DNA from: Cysteiniphilum marinum
Lineage (GTDB): Bacteria > Pseudomonadota > Gammaproteobacteria > Francisellales > Francisellaceae
Assembly (NCBI RefSeq): GCF_014857925.1
Contig: NZ_JACYVZ010000001.1
Span: forward strand, 62,001 to 126,000
Direction: 5' to 3'
Length of the DNA stretch: 64,000 nucleotides
Part shown: piece by piece, positions 36,691 to 46,124 of the stretch
How positions within the stretch are numbered: position 1 is the stretch's first letter
Layout of the letters: each line of letters opens with the position of its first letter
The notes under the pieces: model-generated
Databases searched by the model: none
Told to the model about the DNA's origin: nothing
Seen by the model: the letters and a program-made list of their open reading frames with translations, nothing else
Translations under genes and position numbers: made by a program

Positions 36691-36861
36691 TATATACCGC
36701 CCACAAACCATTTCACAGCATTTCTACCATTGAATTTTACGCCCTTTTGAGCGATTCTATTTTGACAATAGTCCTAGCTATTGCCTGCAATATAATCACC
36801 CAAAAGCATCAAAAACTTCTTCGGCACTGAACACTGCAAAATGATTTACGAGCGGTATATA
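36691..36861. mobile_element. 171-bp MITE-like element with terminal inverted repeats
   Basis: Perfect 10-bp ends TATATACCGC (36691-36700) and GCGGTATATA (36852-36861) continue inward as an imperfect inverted repeat of about 32 bp (AAACCATTTCACAG against AAATCATTTTGCAG). The interior codes for nothing. A possible TA target duplication cannot be distinguished from the ends. It lies just before fur, so its right end may form part of the fur promoter (TATATATAA). No related transposase is present in the window. Confidence 0.6.
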
Positions 36862-36960
36862 TAAACAACTACAAATTTTACGTGAGTGACTTCTTCATTT
36901 ATCGAAATGATCAGGTTAGAATGTCTAGCATTGACGAATTTAGTGAGTTCTTATATACAA

Positions 36961-37392
36961 ATGTCATTAGGAAAAGAAGATTTAAAACAGGCGGGACTGA
37001 AGATCACGCAGCAACGACTGAAAATATTACGTATTTTTGAAGAATCAGAACAGCGTCACTTGTCTGCGGATGATGTTTATCGAATTGTTAAAGAAAAAGA
37101 AGAAGATATCGGTATTGCAACGGTTTATCGCGTATTGGCACAGTTTGAATCTGCCGGATTGTTACAGCGTTTAAATTTGGGGCGAGATCAAGCGGTATAT
37201 GAACTTGATTCGGATGATCATCACGATCATATGATCTGTGTTAAATGTCACAAAGTTGAAGAATTTGTTGATCATGTGATTGAGGCAAGACAAATCAAAG
37301 CGGTAGAAGAGCTAGGCGGCAATCTTGTTGAGCATAGCTCGGTGCTCTATATCGAATGCAACGATTGTTTGAATAAGAAAAAGAAAAAATAA
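36961..37392 (+). CDS. fur: Ferric uptake regulator Fur
   Basis: Fur is an iron-responsive repressor. From ATG 36961 the protein has 143 residues: MSLGKEDLKQAGLKITQQRL, the winged helix with ADDVYRIV and IGIATVYRVLAQFESAGLLQ, the metal site HHDHMICVKCHKVEEF, and a second CxxC in CNDC before a lysine tail. The frame could extend to GTG 36886, but the family start is MSLGKEDLKQAG-like, so the longer form is unlikely. No convincing Shine-Dalgarno is visible. Possible binding sites for autoregulation were not recognised. Confidence 0.93.
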   Translation: MSLGKEDLKQAGLKITQQRLKILRIFEESEQRHLSADDVYRIVKEKEEDIGIATVYRVLAQFESAGLLQRLNLGRDQAVYELDSDDHHDHMICVKCHKVEEFVDHVIEARQIKAVEELGGNLVEHSSVLYIECNDCLNKKKKK

Positions 37393-37512
37393 AGAAGAAT
37401 GGCTATGACCATAGTGCTGCCCATCTTGATTGTGTAAGCGTTAGCTGAGCGTTTGTGGGTGGATATTTAGTCTTAGTCAGAAGAATAAAGAAAAAAGCGC
37501 GTGAGTTAGCGA

Positions 37513-38580
37513 CTACTTTGTTGTCTGCAACTGCTGCCAATCATGCGCCAATAAAGGATTCCACATGGCACCTGTTGCACTCATGGCAATATCAGCACCT
37601 GCATTTAGATAGTCATCAATATCTTCAGGGCAAACAATGCCGCCCACACCACAAAGTACAAAATCAAAGTGATTTTCTTTGCGTATCTTATGAATGCGCT
37701 TGGTCATTTCAAGCGATAGGTCTTTAATAATGCTGCCGCAAATGCCACTATTTAAGCGTCCCTCACCAGGAAGTGCTTGTGTATTATCTTTGTTTCTGGC
37801 CTGCATTGAAATGGTGTTAATTGCCGCAATGCCATCAACAAAAGGCGCATTGGCTTTGATGATATCATATGCTTTGGCTTCTTCTTTGATATAGCCCATC
37901 TTGATCATAAGCGGCACATCCTTGATTGCTTTTTTTACCGCTTTTGAAATGGTGCTTGAAAGCTCAGCATCTTGATAAATACTGCCTTCTTTAGAAACAA
38001 CATTAGGGCATGAGTAATTAAGCTCAATGGCTTTAGCACCTGCTTCAACGGCCTTTTCTGCGCAAAGAACAAAGTCATCGATAAAACTGCGATCTGGCTG
38101 AGGTGTGCCAACGCATGAGACGATCATCAGTTGATTAGGTGCCATAAACGCATTGGCTTTGGCAATATCTTCTTGCCAGATTGCAATTGACTTACTTGGA
38201 ATACCAAAAGAGTTGGTAATGGCAATCTCGTGCAGTGTTTGTGGTGCTTGATCAAATGGGTAAATGCTTTGACCAATATCATCAATGGTTAATTGCTTAT
38301 GACTATCAACCATTAAACAGTTCGGTGCCGGATGTACTTTGCGCTCAAGTGTGCGCACAGTTTTATACACCGGCAGATCAAAGCCTAATTGGGCATATAG
38401 TTTAATATATTCGGCATTAATTAAGGGACCCGCTGGCACACCAATCGGTGAGTTTATATGATATCCCCACAAGTTAATCGGCTTTAATTGAATGCGCTTG
38501 GGGATGGTAAAATCACACATGGGTCCATTGTTGTAATTTTCATCATAAGACTTATGAATATCGTAAGTTGGGTATAACAT
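37513..38580 (-). CDS. Dihydroorotate dehydrogenase-like flavoenzyme
   Basis: A TIM-barrel FMN protein with PIGVPAGPLINAEYIKLYAQ, the class 1A-like active-site NYSCPNVVSKEGSIYQ retaining the catalytic cysteine, MIKMGYIKEEAK and the FMN-phosphate loop LCGVGGIVCPEDIDDYLNAG ADIAMSATG. Its order of motifs matches class 1 dihydroorotate dehydrogenases, but PyrD identity is not proven; related paralogues with other substrates exist. The ATG at 38580 (MLYPTYDIHKSYDENY) is the expected family start. The ATG at 38637 would add 19 residues and has no ribosome-binding site. About 355 residues. It follows yigZ on the same strand. Confidence 0.72.
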   Translation of the reverse strand: MLYPTYDIHKSYDENYNNGPMCDFTIPKRIQLKPINLWGYHINSPIGVPAGPLINAEYIKLYAQLGFDLPVYKTVRTLERKVHPAPNCLMVDSHKQLTIDDIGQSIYPFDQAPQTLHEIAITNSFGIPSKSIAIWQEDIAKANAFMAPNQLMIVSCVGTPQPDRSFIDDFVLCAEKAVEAGAKAIELNYSCPNVVSKEGSIYQDAELSSTISKAVKKAIKDVPLMIKMGYIKEEAKAYDIIKANAPFVDGIAAINTISMQARNKDNTQALPGEGRLNSGICGSIIKDLSLEMTKRIHKIRKENHFDFVLCGVGGIVCPEDIDDYLNAGADIAMSATGAMWNPLLAHDWQQLQTTK

Positions 38581-38643
38581 AGCTGCTTCAAACTCAATTG
38601 ATTTGTCACATGGTAGAGAAAAAAAGAGGAAATGCAAAGCGAT

Positions 38644-39264
38644 TTATCGATGAATAATTACTCGTCCTTGTGTCATTTCTAGTAGTGCTTGATAAGTGAT
38701 ATCCCATTTTGATAATGCAATATCGAAGTGCAAGGTAATGTCATTACCAAAAATCGAATCAATCGGTGTTAATTTAAGCGTGTGTAGTACTTGCTCAACT
38801 AATGCGGTATCTCTGTATTGATAGGTCAGGGAAAGTTTCTTGGTTGGTGTGAAGCTCACAAGCTGACTATTTTTAATAACTTCACTGGCTGCTTGACCAT
38901 AGGCGCGTACTAAGCCGCCTACGCCAAGCTTGGTGCCACCAAAAATTCGTGTCACAACAATGGCAGCATTAATAAGTTTATTGCCTTGAAGGTGGTTAAG
39001 GATGGGCTTGCCAGCAGAACCTGAAGGCTCGCCATCATCATTAAAACGAATCTGCTGATTGTCAAAGAGATGATAAGCCCAACAGTGATGATTGGCGTTG
39101 GTATATTCTTTGGTAAGTTGCTGCAGGAAACTGTGAAGCTCAGAAGGCTCTTTTAAAGGCAGTAAGTGAGCAATAAATCGAGACTTTTTAATCGGCTCAA
39201 TCTCATGCCGTGAAATGCATTCAACGCTGTAATAATTTGTCGTCATAATCGATATTGTTGCCAT
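38644..39264 (-). CDS. yigZ: IMPACT/YigZ family protein
   Basis: The 206-residue protein has the UPF0029 N-terminal domain (KKSRFIAHLLPLKEPSELHS, NHHCWAYHLF, FNDDGEPSGSAGKPILNHLQ, VVTRIFGGTKLGVGGLVRAY) and the small C-terminal DUF1949 domain (from about 135). The family relates to eukaryotic IMPACT; its bacterial role is uncertain. Its ATG (39262-39264) lies inside the left 27-bp direct repeat that bounds the restriction island. The sequence upstream of yigZ was therefore moved 6.9 kb away by the insertion. An internal ATG six codons in is an alternative start. Confidence 0.9.
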   Translation of the reverse strand: MATISIMTTNYYSVECISRHEIEPIKKSRFIAHLLPLKEPSELHSFLQQLTKEYTNANHHCWAYHLFDNQQIRFNDDGEPSGSAGKPILNHLQGNKLINAAIVVTRIFGGTKLGVGGLVRAYGQAASEVIKNSQLVSFTPTKKLSLTYQYRDTALVEQVLHTLKLTPIDSIFGNDITLHFDIALSKWDITYQALLEMTQGRVIIHR

Positions 39265-39288
39265 TCTTAAGGTTCAATTAATGCAAAT
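39262..39288. repeat. Left 27-bp direct repeat bounding the restriction island
   Basis: CATTCTTAAGGTTCAATTAA then TGCAAAT matches 46125-46151 with one mismatch (G for A at position 22), in the same orientation. Identity stops abruptly on both sides. The copy contains the yigZ start codon and 5' leader. Everything between the copies is restriction-modification genes. Confidence 0.85.
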
Positions 39289-39338
39289 GCCATTGGTTAT
39301 CTCGTGGTTTACATACCAACTTGATGTATGAAAGATTT

Positions 39339-41900
39339 TCATGGTGTCTCCTTGAGTAGCGCCTCTTCATACACTTTTTCCACTTCGACAAACTTAGTTA
39401 CGCTCTCCAAGCGTGTTAAAGTGGTAAGCTTCATTGAGTTTATCATTGGGCGATGCGGTACATTGGTCACTAGGGTTTGCAATGTCAGTGGCTTGCCAAG
39501 TTCAAATAAATAATATAGCTCAGTAGCGTTAGATGATTTACCAGTTTGCTCTGTCGTCATCTGGTAACGTGGCAATACTGTTACGTGCTTAACTGGCCAA
39601 AGCCTTTCAATTTCTTTACTTGAGCTCTGAGTTTCAGAGGTGGATGCTAGCGCTAAGTAGCGGATTTCCTGAGCGATATGCTGTTTAAATTTTTGTGAAA
39701 AGGTATTTTGTCGCAAGTGATACCACCGCGCTGATCCTTGTTTGAACCTTTCAAAGTAGGCCTTGTCACGGCTATGTTGTCCAGCCAATGCCGCTGTCAT
39801 CGTTAAGTCTGGGTAGAGTACTTGACGCATACCGTAATATGGAATGCGCGCTGCTTCTTGAGCATAGAGCCTTTCAACCATGCTTGCCATAGGGCACATA
39901 AGGGCATTGTCTTGCTCAGGTTGCTCTTTTGTTGGCGTACCAATTTGTGTTTGCAAAAACTGCAATAACCATTGGCGACCGGAGTAATCATTTTCAGTTT
40001 GACTAGGTAATAGGGCAAATGCACCGATTCCAATTTCTTCTATCGCAGTGGCATAAGGATTTTGCTCTATGGTTTGATCGAAAAAGCCTGGATATAATGC
40101 AAAAGCGCCAAGCACAGGGCGGCTTTTTTTCACTGGTTGATTTGGTGTTGATGGTGAGTAAGATAAGTGTATTAATGCGTCACGATAACGATGCATTTGG
40201 TTAATAGCATCATCTGGTACATGGTCAGTAGTATCAATATCTTCGTGATTATCAAAGCGGTTCTTATCGGTTTTGATGCGGTATTTAGCATCAAATAACC
40301 AGATAAATTTCTTTTCTTCATTTGAACTTGCTGTTTTAGGGAGAGTAACTTCTAAAACAATATCGGGTTCTTGATTTACCAAATATGAGCGTATTGGGCG
40401 ACCTTTTTTTGTAAATTGAGGCTCATGCGCTAGCCTTGCCGTAACACCATCAGCACGCTTAAAAGAAAAAGCACCAGCAAAGCCATCCTCCTCAAATTGA
40501 TATTCAAGAAATTTATTCTGTTCTAGCTTGGCAGCCCCATTCTCAATGAGTCCAAAGTTAAGATCTTGTTCTAAAATCTGTTTAAGGCACAAAAAGCACC
40601 AAACCTCATAAATCTCCGCTATTGATTTCATTGAAATGCTAGAGTGATTGCCAAATACATCTAAGTAAAACTTCAGCTCTTGCCAAACACGATACACCAT
40701 GCTATAGCCGGTTTTTTGTTGTAGTACTAACGATTCAGAACGTAAACCTGTGTATGGACTTACGTCTTTTAAAAAACTTTGGCGTAACACTTTTTGCAGT
40801 GGCTGTTGCCAGCTATGCAGCTCATTTAAAAAAGAATCAGATAAACGTTGACTCTCCGGTGCTTGGTTACTTTCACGTAATTCAACTTCAAATTTAGCTA
40901 ATTGCCGTTTGCTGTGATTGGCTACCATTTTAATAAAGCGGTTTTCTGGCGTGTCTACACTTAACTGCTTTTTTTCGACTTGATAGTGTTTATCATGGTG
41001 ACCATTGGCAAAATCTTGCTTTACCTGTGTTGCTAATTTATGTGGTAATCGTCCTTTTAATTTTGCAGCTTTGATGTTGCTAATGGTAGGCAATAGGCGG
41101 CTATGGGGTGCTGTGCAAATCACATTTAAGCCTTGCTCAAAGCGCGCTCGTAATGCTGTAAAATTCGCAAGCCACATTAAAGGAAAATGTCCACGTTGCT
41201 TGCTAGTGGCTGCAGCTTGCTCAGTTTTTTCTACTAAACTAAAGCGCCAAAGTGGGTAAACCTGATCAATAGCTTGGTACATAACGCATAAACCTTGATG
41301 CAATAGCATTTTAGTCGGCAGTACTTCAAATGCAATATATTGAATGTGGGATTTACCATCACACTCAAAGGTTAGCGGCAAACGTAGCCAGCCTACATCA
41401 TTGCCTGTATTAATAGTGCCAGTTAGACGTGCGGGTATGCTTCCTCTTGCTGCTTTTAGCTGAAATGCATCATTCACACTTTGGCTTCGATGTGTTAAAT
41501 ATGCAGCAGTCACTTCACGCAAAAACACCCATTCAAACTGATAGTGTGTATTTTCAAAAAATAGTGGTGAGTTTAATGTTAGCTCGGCATACTTCTTAAC
41601 AATTTCTGTCGCATTATTTGTCTGTTTAATAGAGTCGTTTTGATCATCTTTAATGTTTGGATAAACGTTGAGGCTTTCCAACTCAATCGCTGGAGAAAAC
41701 CGCAATACGTAGCTTGGTTCTAAAGTGTTACTCCCCGTGTGAATAGCATTGATCTTATCATCGTTATGACCGCTTATATTTGGTGTTAAGCTTGCTCTAT
41801 TTGCTAGAGTACTTTGGTAAACCTTAAGCCGATGGCTAATATCATTCGTCCATATCGAGAGCTCAAAATCAGGCGTTCGTAATCGTATTAATTCTGGCAT
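39339..41900 (-). CDS. DUF2357 / PD-(D/E)XK nuclease protein (McrC-like effector)
   Basis: The 853-residue protein has an N-terminal DUF2357 region (about 1-330, PLFFENTHYQFEWVFLREVT and FKARFEQGLNVICTAPHSRL-like segments). A C-terminal PDDEXK_7/DUF524 nuclease domain follows, with EPDIVLEVTLPKTASS and FIWLFDAKYRIKTDKN; the D..(E)xK residues are Asp and DAK. It is paired with a McrB-like GTPase upstream (60-bp gap, AGGAG before the ATG). By analogy with McrC it would be the endonuclease of a GTP-driven complex. Last gene of the operon, with no terminator seen before yigZ. Confidence 0.82.
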   Translation of the reverse strand: MPELIRLRTPDFELSIWTNDISHRLKVYQSTLANRASLTPNISGHNDDKINAIHTGSNTLEPSYVLRFSPAIELESLNVYPNIKDDQNDSIKQTNNATEIVKKYAELTLNSPLFFENTHYQFEWVFLREVTAAYLTHRSQSVNDAFQLKAARGSIPARLTGTINTGNDVGWLRLPLTFECDGKSHIQYIAFEVLPTKMLLHQGLCVMYQAIDQVYPLWRFSLVEKTEQAAATSKQRGHFPLMWLANFTALRARFEQGLNVICTAPHSRLLPTISNIKAAKLKGRLPHKLATQVKQDFANGHHDKHYQVEKKQLSVDTPENRFIKMVANHSKRQLAKFEVELRESNQAPESQRLSDSFLNELHSWQQPLQKVLRQSFLKDVSPYTGLRSESLVLQQKTGYSMVYRVWQELKFYLDVFGNHSSISMKSIAEIYEVWCFLCLKQILEQDLNFGLIENGAAKLEQNKFLEYQFEEDGFAGAFSFKRADGVTARLAHEPQFTKKGRPIRSYLVNQEPDIVLEVTLPKTASSNEEKKFIWLFDAKYRIKTDKNRFDNHEDIDTTDHVPDDAINQMHRYRDALIHLSYSPSTPNQPVKKSRPVLGAFALYPGFFDQTIEQNPYATAIEEIGIGAFALLPSQTENDYSGRQWLLQFLQTQIGTPTKEQPEQDNALMCPMASMVERLYAQEAARIPYYGMRQVLYPDLTMTAALAGQHSRDKAYFERFKQGSARWYHLRQNTFSQKFKQHIAQEIRYLALASTSETQSSSKEIERLWPVKHVTVLPRYQMTTEQTGKSSNATELYYLFELGKPLTLQTLVTNVPHRPMINSMKLTTLTRLESVTKFVEVEKVYEEALLKETP

Positions 41901-41960
41901 TCTTTGGCACTCCTGTTGCTAGATGTTGGCCTTGCATGTATACAATAAAGTCAAACATGA

Positions 41961-43673
41961 TTAAGGCCAGAAACTAGTGAATGTCGCGCTCTTTAAACGA
42001 TTTTCCATCCACTTAAGCTTGGCATTTGAGCGACATGGAATGCGCAGTACTTTGTCTTCGTCCGCTGCGTTATCAGCTACTACATTCTCGCGATATAAAT
42101 CAGGGCGCATATTCTCATTGTCCTTATTAGCATCCCAGATAGGTGCTAATTGAATAGCTAGTATTGTATTTAATTTAGATAGCAAGGTTTCACCATCTGT
42201 TGTCATTAGTTTATCGCTATCACCTTCAATACGGGGCAATACCTTGCACATTAAAAAGTCATCCCAAATGGCTTTGAGGGCTAATTCCTTCTCAGGTCGG
42301 TTGCTGACAACGGCAAGTAATAGCTCATTAAGCGCACGAAAAGCAAGTTCAAAAGGCGTGTTTTTCAATGCTGAGTTGACAGCCGTCAAAAATGCTATTG
42401 TTTTTGAGCCATCAACATCACAGGTATTAGCTAAATCTGTTTTATTAGCCTGTGACCAAACTGGGTAACTCAAAGGTTTATTGCAACTTGTTGGCGCAAA
42501 AAAGTCGTCATAGTTATTTGGGAAAAATGCACCAAAATCAAAGCTTAGCGCACGATCAATCACTTTGCGTGAAAAGCCATGAGTCGTTTCATCCATATTT
42601 ACCGTGCCTGCCACGATGAGATTAAACGGAAGACTTAAACCATATTGGCAAATAAATTGCCATAATGCGTCATACTCAATGGCGGCAAAGCCTAGCTCAT
42701 TGCGGAGTTTGTGTTGGTCAGCCACTTGGTTGATGGTAGTGGGTTTTAATAGTGCGTCACTCCTGTAGGTGAAATCCTCATTAATCCAACGCCACTCACG
42801 GGTTTCTAGTACCGATAAATAGTCAGCGAAATATTGCTCAACAGGGGCTAAGTTCATTTCATCCAAACATAGCCAATAGGGTGGTACGTGTTTTAGGGCA
42901 TCACTATCACCTGATACCATCAGACATTGATTTTGCGCTGCAATAGTTAATCCGCTGTCTACAATGGCACGCCATGCTTTGGCAATAAACTGCAATACAT
43001 CGGTGGTAATATACTCAGCAGCTCCGTTTAAACGCGAGATATATCCAAGTAAATCACTGGGCTCATGCCAATCAGGGCGAACCGGGGTCAAGCAATAGGT
43101 TTCAGCAATATTGCCTGTTGCGTTAGCTTGTTCGCGCACAAAACGTGTCTTGCCTGTACCGGAAATGCCAGCAAGAAGAAGGAAGGGTTTTGGTAGCGAC
43201 ATTAATAAATTAGTCTTCAAAGTGTTCTTTGTGGTTAAATTACTCTCAAACTCTACCTCAGTAATTAAATTGTTATCCTTCTTTCTAGTAGGGAAATCTT
43301 TTAGTAATTGGTCATAAACAGTTCCAGATTGAGCAGTGGAAAAACATAAGCTATTGCCTTTTCGATAAAAACATCCAATTACATCAGGGGTTATCAACTT
43401 TTTAGAGCCTCGACCACCAATATACTTGGCAAAACCAGATAGTGACAACCTGTGCTCTGTCTTGGAAGGTGGTTTAGTGTAACTAGCATCACAACTTTCG
43501 TTTACATCTTGTAGCAGAAGGGATATTTTTCCGTTAATTTCAGGAGTTTCTTTAAAGTCTTGATCTGGGAAAAAGATTTTTCTTGCTTCGACTGGTACCA
43601 AACAAAATGACCCTCTTTTTCCAAGACCTAACTCATTCTCATTAAATTTGTGAATCCAAACTAGCTGTGCCAT
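41961..43673 (-). CDS. McrB-like AAA+ GTPase with N-terminal specificity domain
   Basis: The 570-residue protein has a divergent N-terminal region of about 150 residues (MAQLVWIHKFNENELGLGKR, GFAKYIGGRGSKKLITPDVI). An AAA+ motor follows with Walker A GISGTGKTRF (Lys175), Walker B YWLCLDEMNLAPVEQYF and the McrB-type LIVAGTVNMDETTHGFSRKV. McrB proteins hydrolyse GTP and drive the partner nuclease. In LlaJI-type systems the N-terminal domain recognises a specific unmethylated site. That this one does so is inference. AAGGA precedes the ATG, 13 bp after the methyltransferase stop. Confidence 0.85.
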   Translation of the reverse strand: MAQLVWIHKFNENELGLGKRGSFCLVPVEARKIFFPDQDFKETPEINGKISLLLQDVNESCDASYTKPPSKTEHRLSLSGFAKYIGGRGSKKLITPDVIGCFYRKGNSLCFSTAQSGTVYDQLLKDFPTRKKDNNLITEVEFESNLTTKNTLKTNLLMSLPKPFLLLAGISGTGKTRFVREQANATGNIAETYCLTPVRPDWHEPSDLLGYISRLNGAAEYITTDVLQFIAKAWRAIVDSGLTIAAQNQCLMVSGDSDALKHVPPYWLCLDEMNLAPVEQYFADYLSVLETREWRWINEDFTYRSDALLKPTTINQVADQHKLRNELGFAAIEYDALWQFICQYGLSLPFNLIVAGTVNMDETTHGFSRKVIDRALSFDFGAFFPNNYDDFFAPTSCNKPLSYPVWSQANKTDLANTCDVDGSKTIAFLTAVNSALKNTPFELAFRALNELLLAVVSNRPEKELALKAIWDDFLMCKVLPRIEGDSDKLMTTDGETLLSKLNTILAIQLAPIWDANKDNENMRPDLYRENVVADNAADEDKVLRIPCRSNAKLKWMENRLKSATFTSFWP

Positions 43674-43686
43674 AAAATGTCCTTTT

Positions 43687-44892
43687 CTATAATATTTCGC
43701 TGAGTGCTAATGCTATTTTCTTTGCAAATGATGGGGGGACTGCGTTACCAATCATTTTATAGTTATTCCCTTGGGTGCTTTTAAACAAGAAATCATCAGG
43801 AAATGTTTGTAACCTTGCAGCTTCTCTAACTGTAATGCTGCGTGCTTGAAGTGGGTCTGGGTGTATATGTCTTAAGCCATCTTTATATAAATGAGCAGGA
43901 ATTGTATTACTAGGTTTATCCAAACGCAAAACATGGTATTTATGAACCGTTGACATTTTCCCAGTTCGTTCTTTATAAAGTTTTTTTAATGCTTCACTGT
44001 TAATATATTCATTCATCCCATTACAAATATCTTGGGTTAATAATTTGAAAATATTTATATCCCTTTTATTATGAAAGCGAGGTTCGTGATTTGAGATATG
44101 AGTAATGCTTTCAGCTGCTATATGTGACTTTCTCTTCTCCATAATTTCTAAAGGGTATAAGCCGGGAAGATCAGAAATAGCATCCGAAACAGTTTTTATG
44201 GTCTTTGATTTTAGTGAGTTTAGCTGTTTATAGAATTTTTCTGTTCTTTCTTTATAGTCAGAAAAATCTCTCTTACTAATAGCCACAATAATAACTCTTA
44301 GCCTTTTTTGAGGGACCCCAAAGTCAGCGGTATCAAAAAGTGCATTTTCTCGTAAGTTGGTTGAAATATAATAACCCGCGTTATGAAAGGCTTCCGTTAC
44401 TCTATCAATAATCGAGACACCGCCAGGCGAAGCACTTAGCATGCCTTGTACATTTTCAAAAATACAGGCCTTTGGTCTGAAATGTTTAACTACTTTAATA
44501 TAGGACTCAAATAAAAAATTTCGGTAGTCTTCATGCATTCCCTTTTCATCACGAATTCGTCCGGCTACTGAGTAAGCCTGACAAGGAGGCCCGCCTATAA
44601 CAACATCTACTTTTTGGTTTTGAACAAGGCGATTTAATCCTATGGAAGTTCCGTAATCAACATCATTTTTATATCCATTGATTAGCTCATCAGTTCTCTG
44701 AATGTCGAAATGAATCACTTTTGATTCTACATCTTGATAGTACCATTTAGTTTCAAGTCGATGTCTTAATGTTTGCACTGCATGCTTGTCCCACTCAACT
44801 AGAGCTTTTAGTTCAAATTTTTTTGACTGTTTAAAACCATCGGTAAGTCCTCCACAGCCTGCAAATAGATCAATAGTGCTAAACATTAACAT
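43687..44892 (-). CDS. DNA (cytosine-5) methyltransferase 1 of the island
   Basis: A 401-residue C5 methyltransferase with all main motifs in order: I (TIDLFAGCGGLTDGF), IV with the catalytic Cys (VIGGPPCQAYSVAGR), VI (CIFENVQGM), VIII (PQKRLRVIIVAI), IX (REAARLQTFPDDF) and X (YKMIGNAVPPSFAKKI). The target-recognition region lies between VIII and IX. It starts inside the stop of the upstream methyltransferase: TAATG pairs the stop with the internal ATG at 44886, or the first ATG at 44892 overlaps by 7 bp. Codon use is AT-rich compared with flanking genes. The target sequence is unknown. Confidence 0.93.
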   Translation of the reverse strand: MLMFSTIDLFAGCGGLTDGFKQSKKFELKALVEWDKHAVQTLRHRLETKWYYQDVESKVIHFDIQRTDELINGYKNDVDYGTSIGLNRLVQNQKVDVVIGGPPCQAYSVAGRIRDEKGMHEDYRNFLFESYIKVVKHFRPKACIFENVQGMLSASPGGVSIIDRVTEAFHNAGYYISTNLRENALFDTADFGVPQKRLRVIIVAISKRDFSDYKERTEKFYKQLNSLKSKTIKTVSDAISDLPGLYPLEIMEKRKSHIAAESITHISNHEPRFHNKRDINIFKLLTQDICNGMNEYINSEALKKLYKERTGKMSTVHKYHVLRLDKPSNTIPAHLYKDGLRHIHPDPLQARSITVREAARLQTFPDDFLFKSTQGNNYKMIGNAVPPSFAKKIALALSEIL

Positions 44893-45953
44893 TTTCCCAT
44901 TTTTTGTATTTGTTTCCCTAATACGAAACCCAATAATGGAGGAACAGCATTCCCAATTTGTTTGTACTGTTGAGTCTTCGGTCCTAAGAAATGGAAATTA
45001 TCGGGGAAAGACTGAAGGCGAGCATTTTCTCGAGCGGTAGGAACTCTATCCCACTTATAGTGAAAGTGATTTCTATGGCCTGTGTCAATTGTTTTTGAAG
45101 GTTTTTTACTATGATACCTAGTCCAAGCTTCATTAAATTTTCGTGAATCTCCGATTCCGGGAGGCAAATCTTTATGATTTCCACCTTCTGGAACCTGCCT
45201 AATAACAGAAACTACCAAATCAGAGTGCCTAGTACCTACGTGATTATGAAGATATTCAGAGTCTTTCCGCATTATTTCTTGATATTGGCTTTGGGGTTGC
45301 ATTGTGTAGGCAACTTTTTCACTTCCAACCTCTAATTGCAAGGGAGGGAGGTCACTAATTGCCTGTTTACAAGTAACATAACTCTCCTCATCATGAGTGG
45401 GGTTTGGAAACTCAAAAGTAGTATCACCTAGCACTCCAACAAAGAACATTCTTTTTCTTATTTGAGGGATTCCGTAGTCAGGGGCAAACATTAACTTTTC
45501 AGATGAAGAGTAACCTAACCGTTTGAACTCATTAATTATTGCTTGCCTAGCCCTTCCTTTATAAAGATTTGCAATTCCTGGTACATTTTCAATTACAATA
45601 AATTTAGGCTTAATAAGTTCTGCAAGTTGAAAAACCGAATAAAAAAGTTTATTTCTTTTGTCATTCTCATTTCTTGTACCTGTTAAAGAAAACCCTTGAC
45701 AGGGTGGCCCTGCTACAATTACCTCAACGTCTCTCCCATCAATTTCTGAAATGATTTTTTCAATACTTATAGGGTCCGATAAATCTAGCTGCAAAGCTTT
45801 AGCATGTGGGTGATTATACGCAAACGTTCTAAGAGCAGGAGCATCTATATCGACACCAATTATGCTTTTAAATCCTGCCATTTCAAAACCATATGAAAGG
45901 CCACCGCATCCAGAAAATAAATCGACTAAATTTTTATTTTTCTTCATTATCAA
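44886..45953 (-). CDS. DNA (cytosine-5) methyltransferase 2 of the island
   Basis: A 355-residue C5 methyltransferase with motifs I (VDLFSGCGGLSYGFEMAGF), IV (AGPPCQGFSLTGT), VI (VIENVPGIANL), VIII (PQIRKRMFFVG), IX (RENARLQSFPDNF) and X (YKQIGNAVPPLLG). It is clearly distinct from the neighbouring enzyme, so the pair is not a recent duplication. Two different C5 methyltransferases with a McrB/McrC-like pair is the LlaJI layout, where each enzyme modifies one strand of an asymmetric site. First gene of the operon; a hairpin lies in its leader (45975-46007). Confidence 0.93.
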   Translation of the reverse strand: MIMKKNKNLVDLFSGCGGLSYGFEMAGFKSIIGVDIDAPALRTFAYNHPHAKALQLDLSDPISIEKIISEIDGRDVEVIVAGPPCQGFSLTGTRNENDKRNKLFYSVFQLAELIKPKFIVIENVPGIANLYKGRARQAIINEFKRLGYSSSEKLMFAPDYGIPQIRKRMFFVGVLGDTTFEFPNPTHDEESYVTCKQAISDLPPLQLEVGSEKVAYTMQPQSQYQEIMRKDSEYLHNHVGTRHSDLVVSVIRQVPEGGNHKDLPPGIGDSRKFNEAWTRYHSKKPSKTIDTGHRNHFHYKWDRVPTARENARLQSFPDNFHFLGPKTQQYKQIGNAVPPLLGFVLGKQIQKMGKC

Positions 45954-45974
45954 TTACTACTAAAAATTTTTTAT

Positions 45975-46007
45975 AAATAACTTCACTTACGGCTCGTCAA
46001 GTTATTT
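45975..46007 (-). promoter_or_regulatory. 9-bp-stem hairpin in the leader of the methyltransferase operon
   Basis: AAATAACTT (45975-45983) and AAGTTATTT (45999-46007) form a perfect inverted repeat with a 15-base loop, 21 bp upstream of the first methyltransferase start. It could be an operator, for example for autoregulation, or a leader RNA hairpin. No T-run follows in the transcription direction, so a terminator is unlikely. The remaining 45954-46281 gap holds the right direct repeat and probable promoters; nothing else was recognised. Confidence 0.35.
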
Positions 46008-46124
46008 AACCAGGTGACATCTTAAAGACTCAATCTGGTCATATTCATTAAATAGGGTTAAAGATATATAGATGACATCGAAGAATCAAGCTTTCTTTCG
46101 GGGTTTAACCACGTTATTTATATC

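Noticed and set aside
36841-36960. 75-nt 5' extension of fur from GTG 36886
   Set aside because: It adds residues not expected in Fur and begins next to the MITE-like element, in the likely promoter region.
37455-37727. 90-codon plus-strand frame overlapping the end of the dihydroorotate dehydrogenase-like gene
   Set aside because: It is a shadow of the conserved minus-strand gene over most of its length and resembles nothing.
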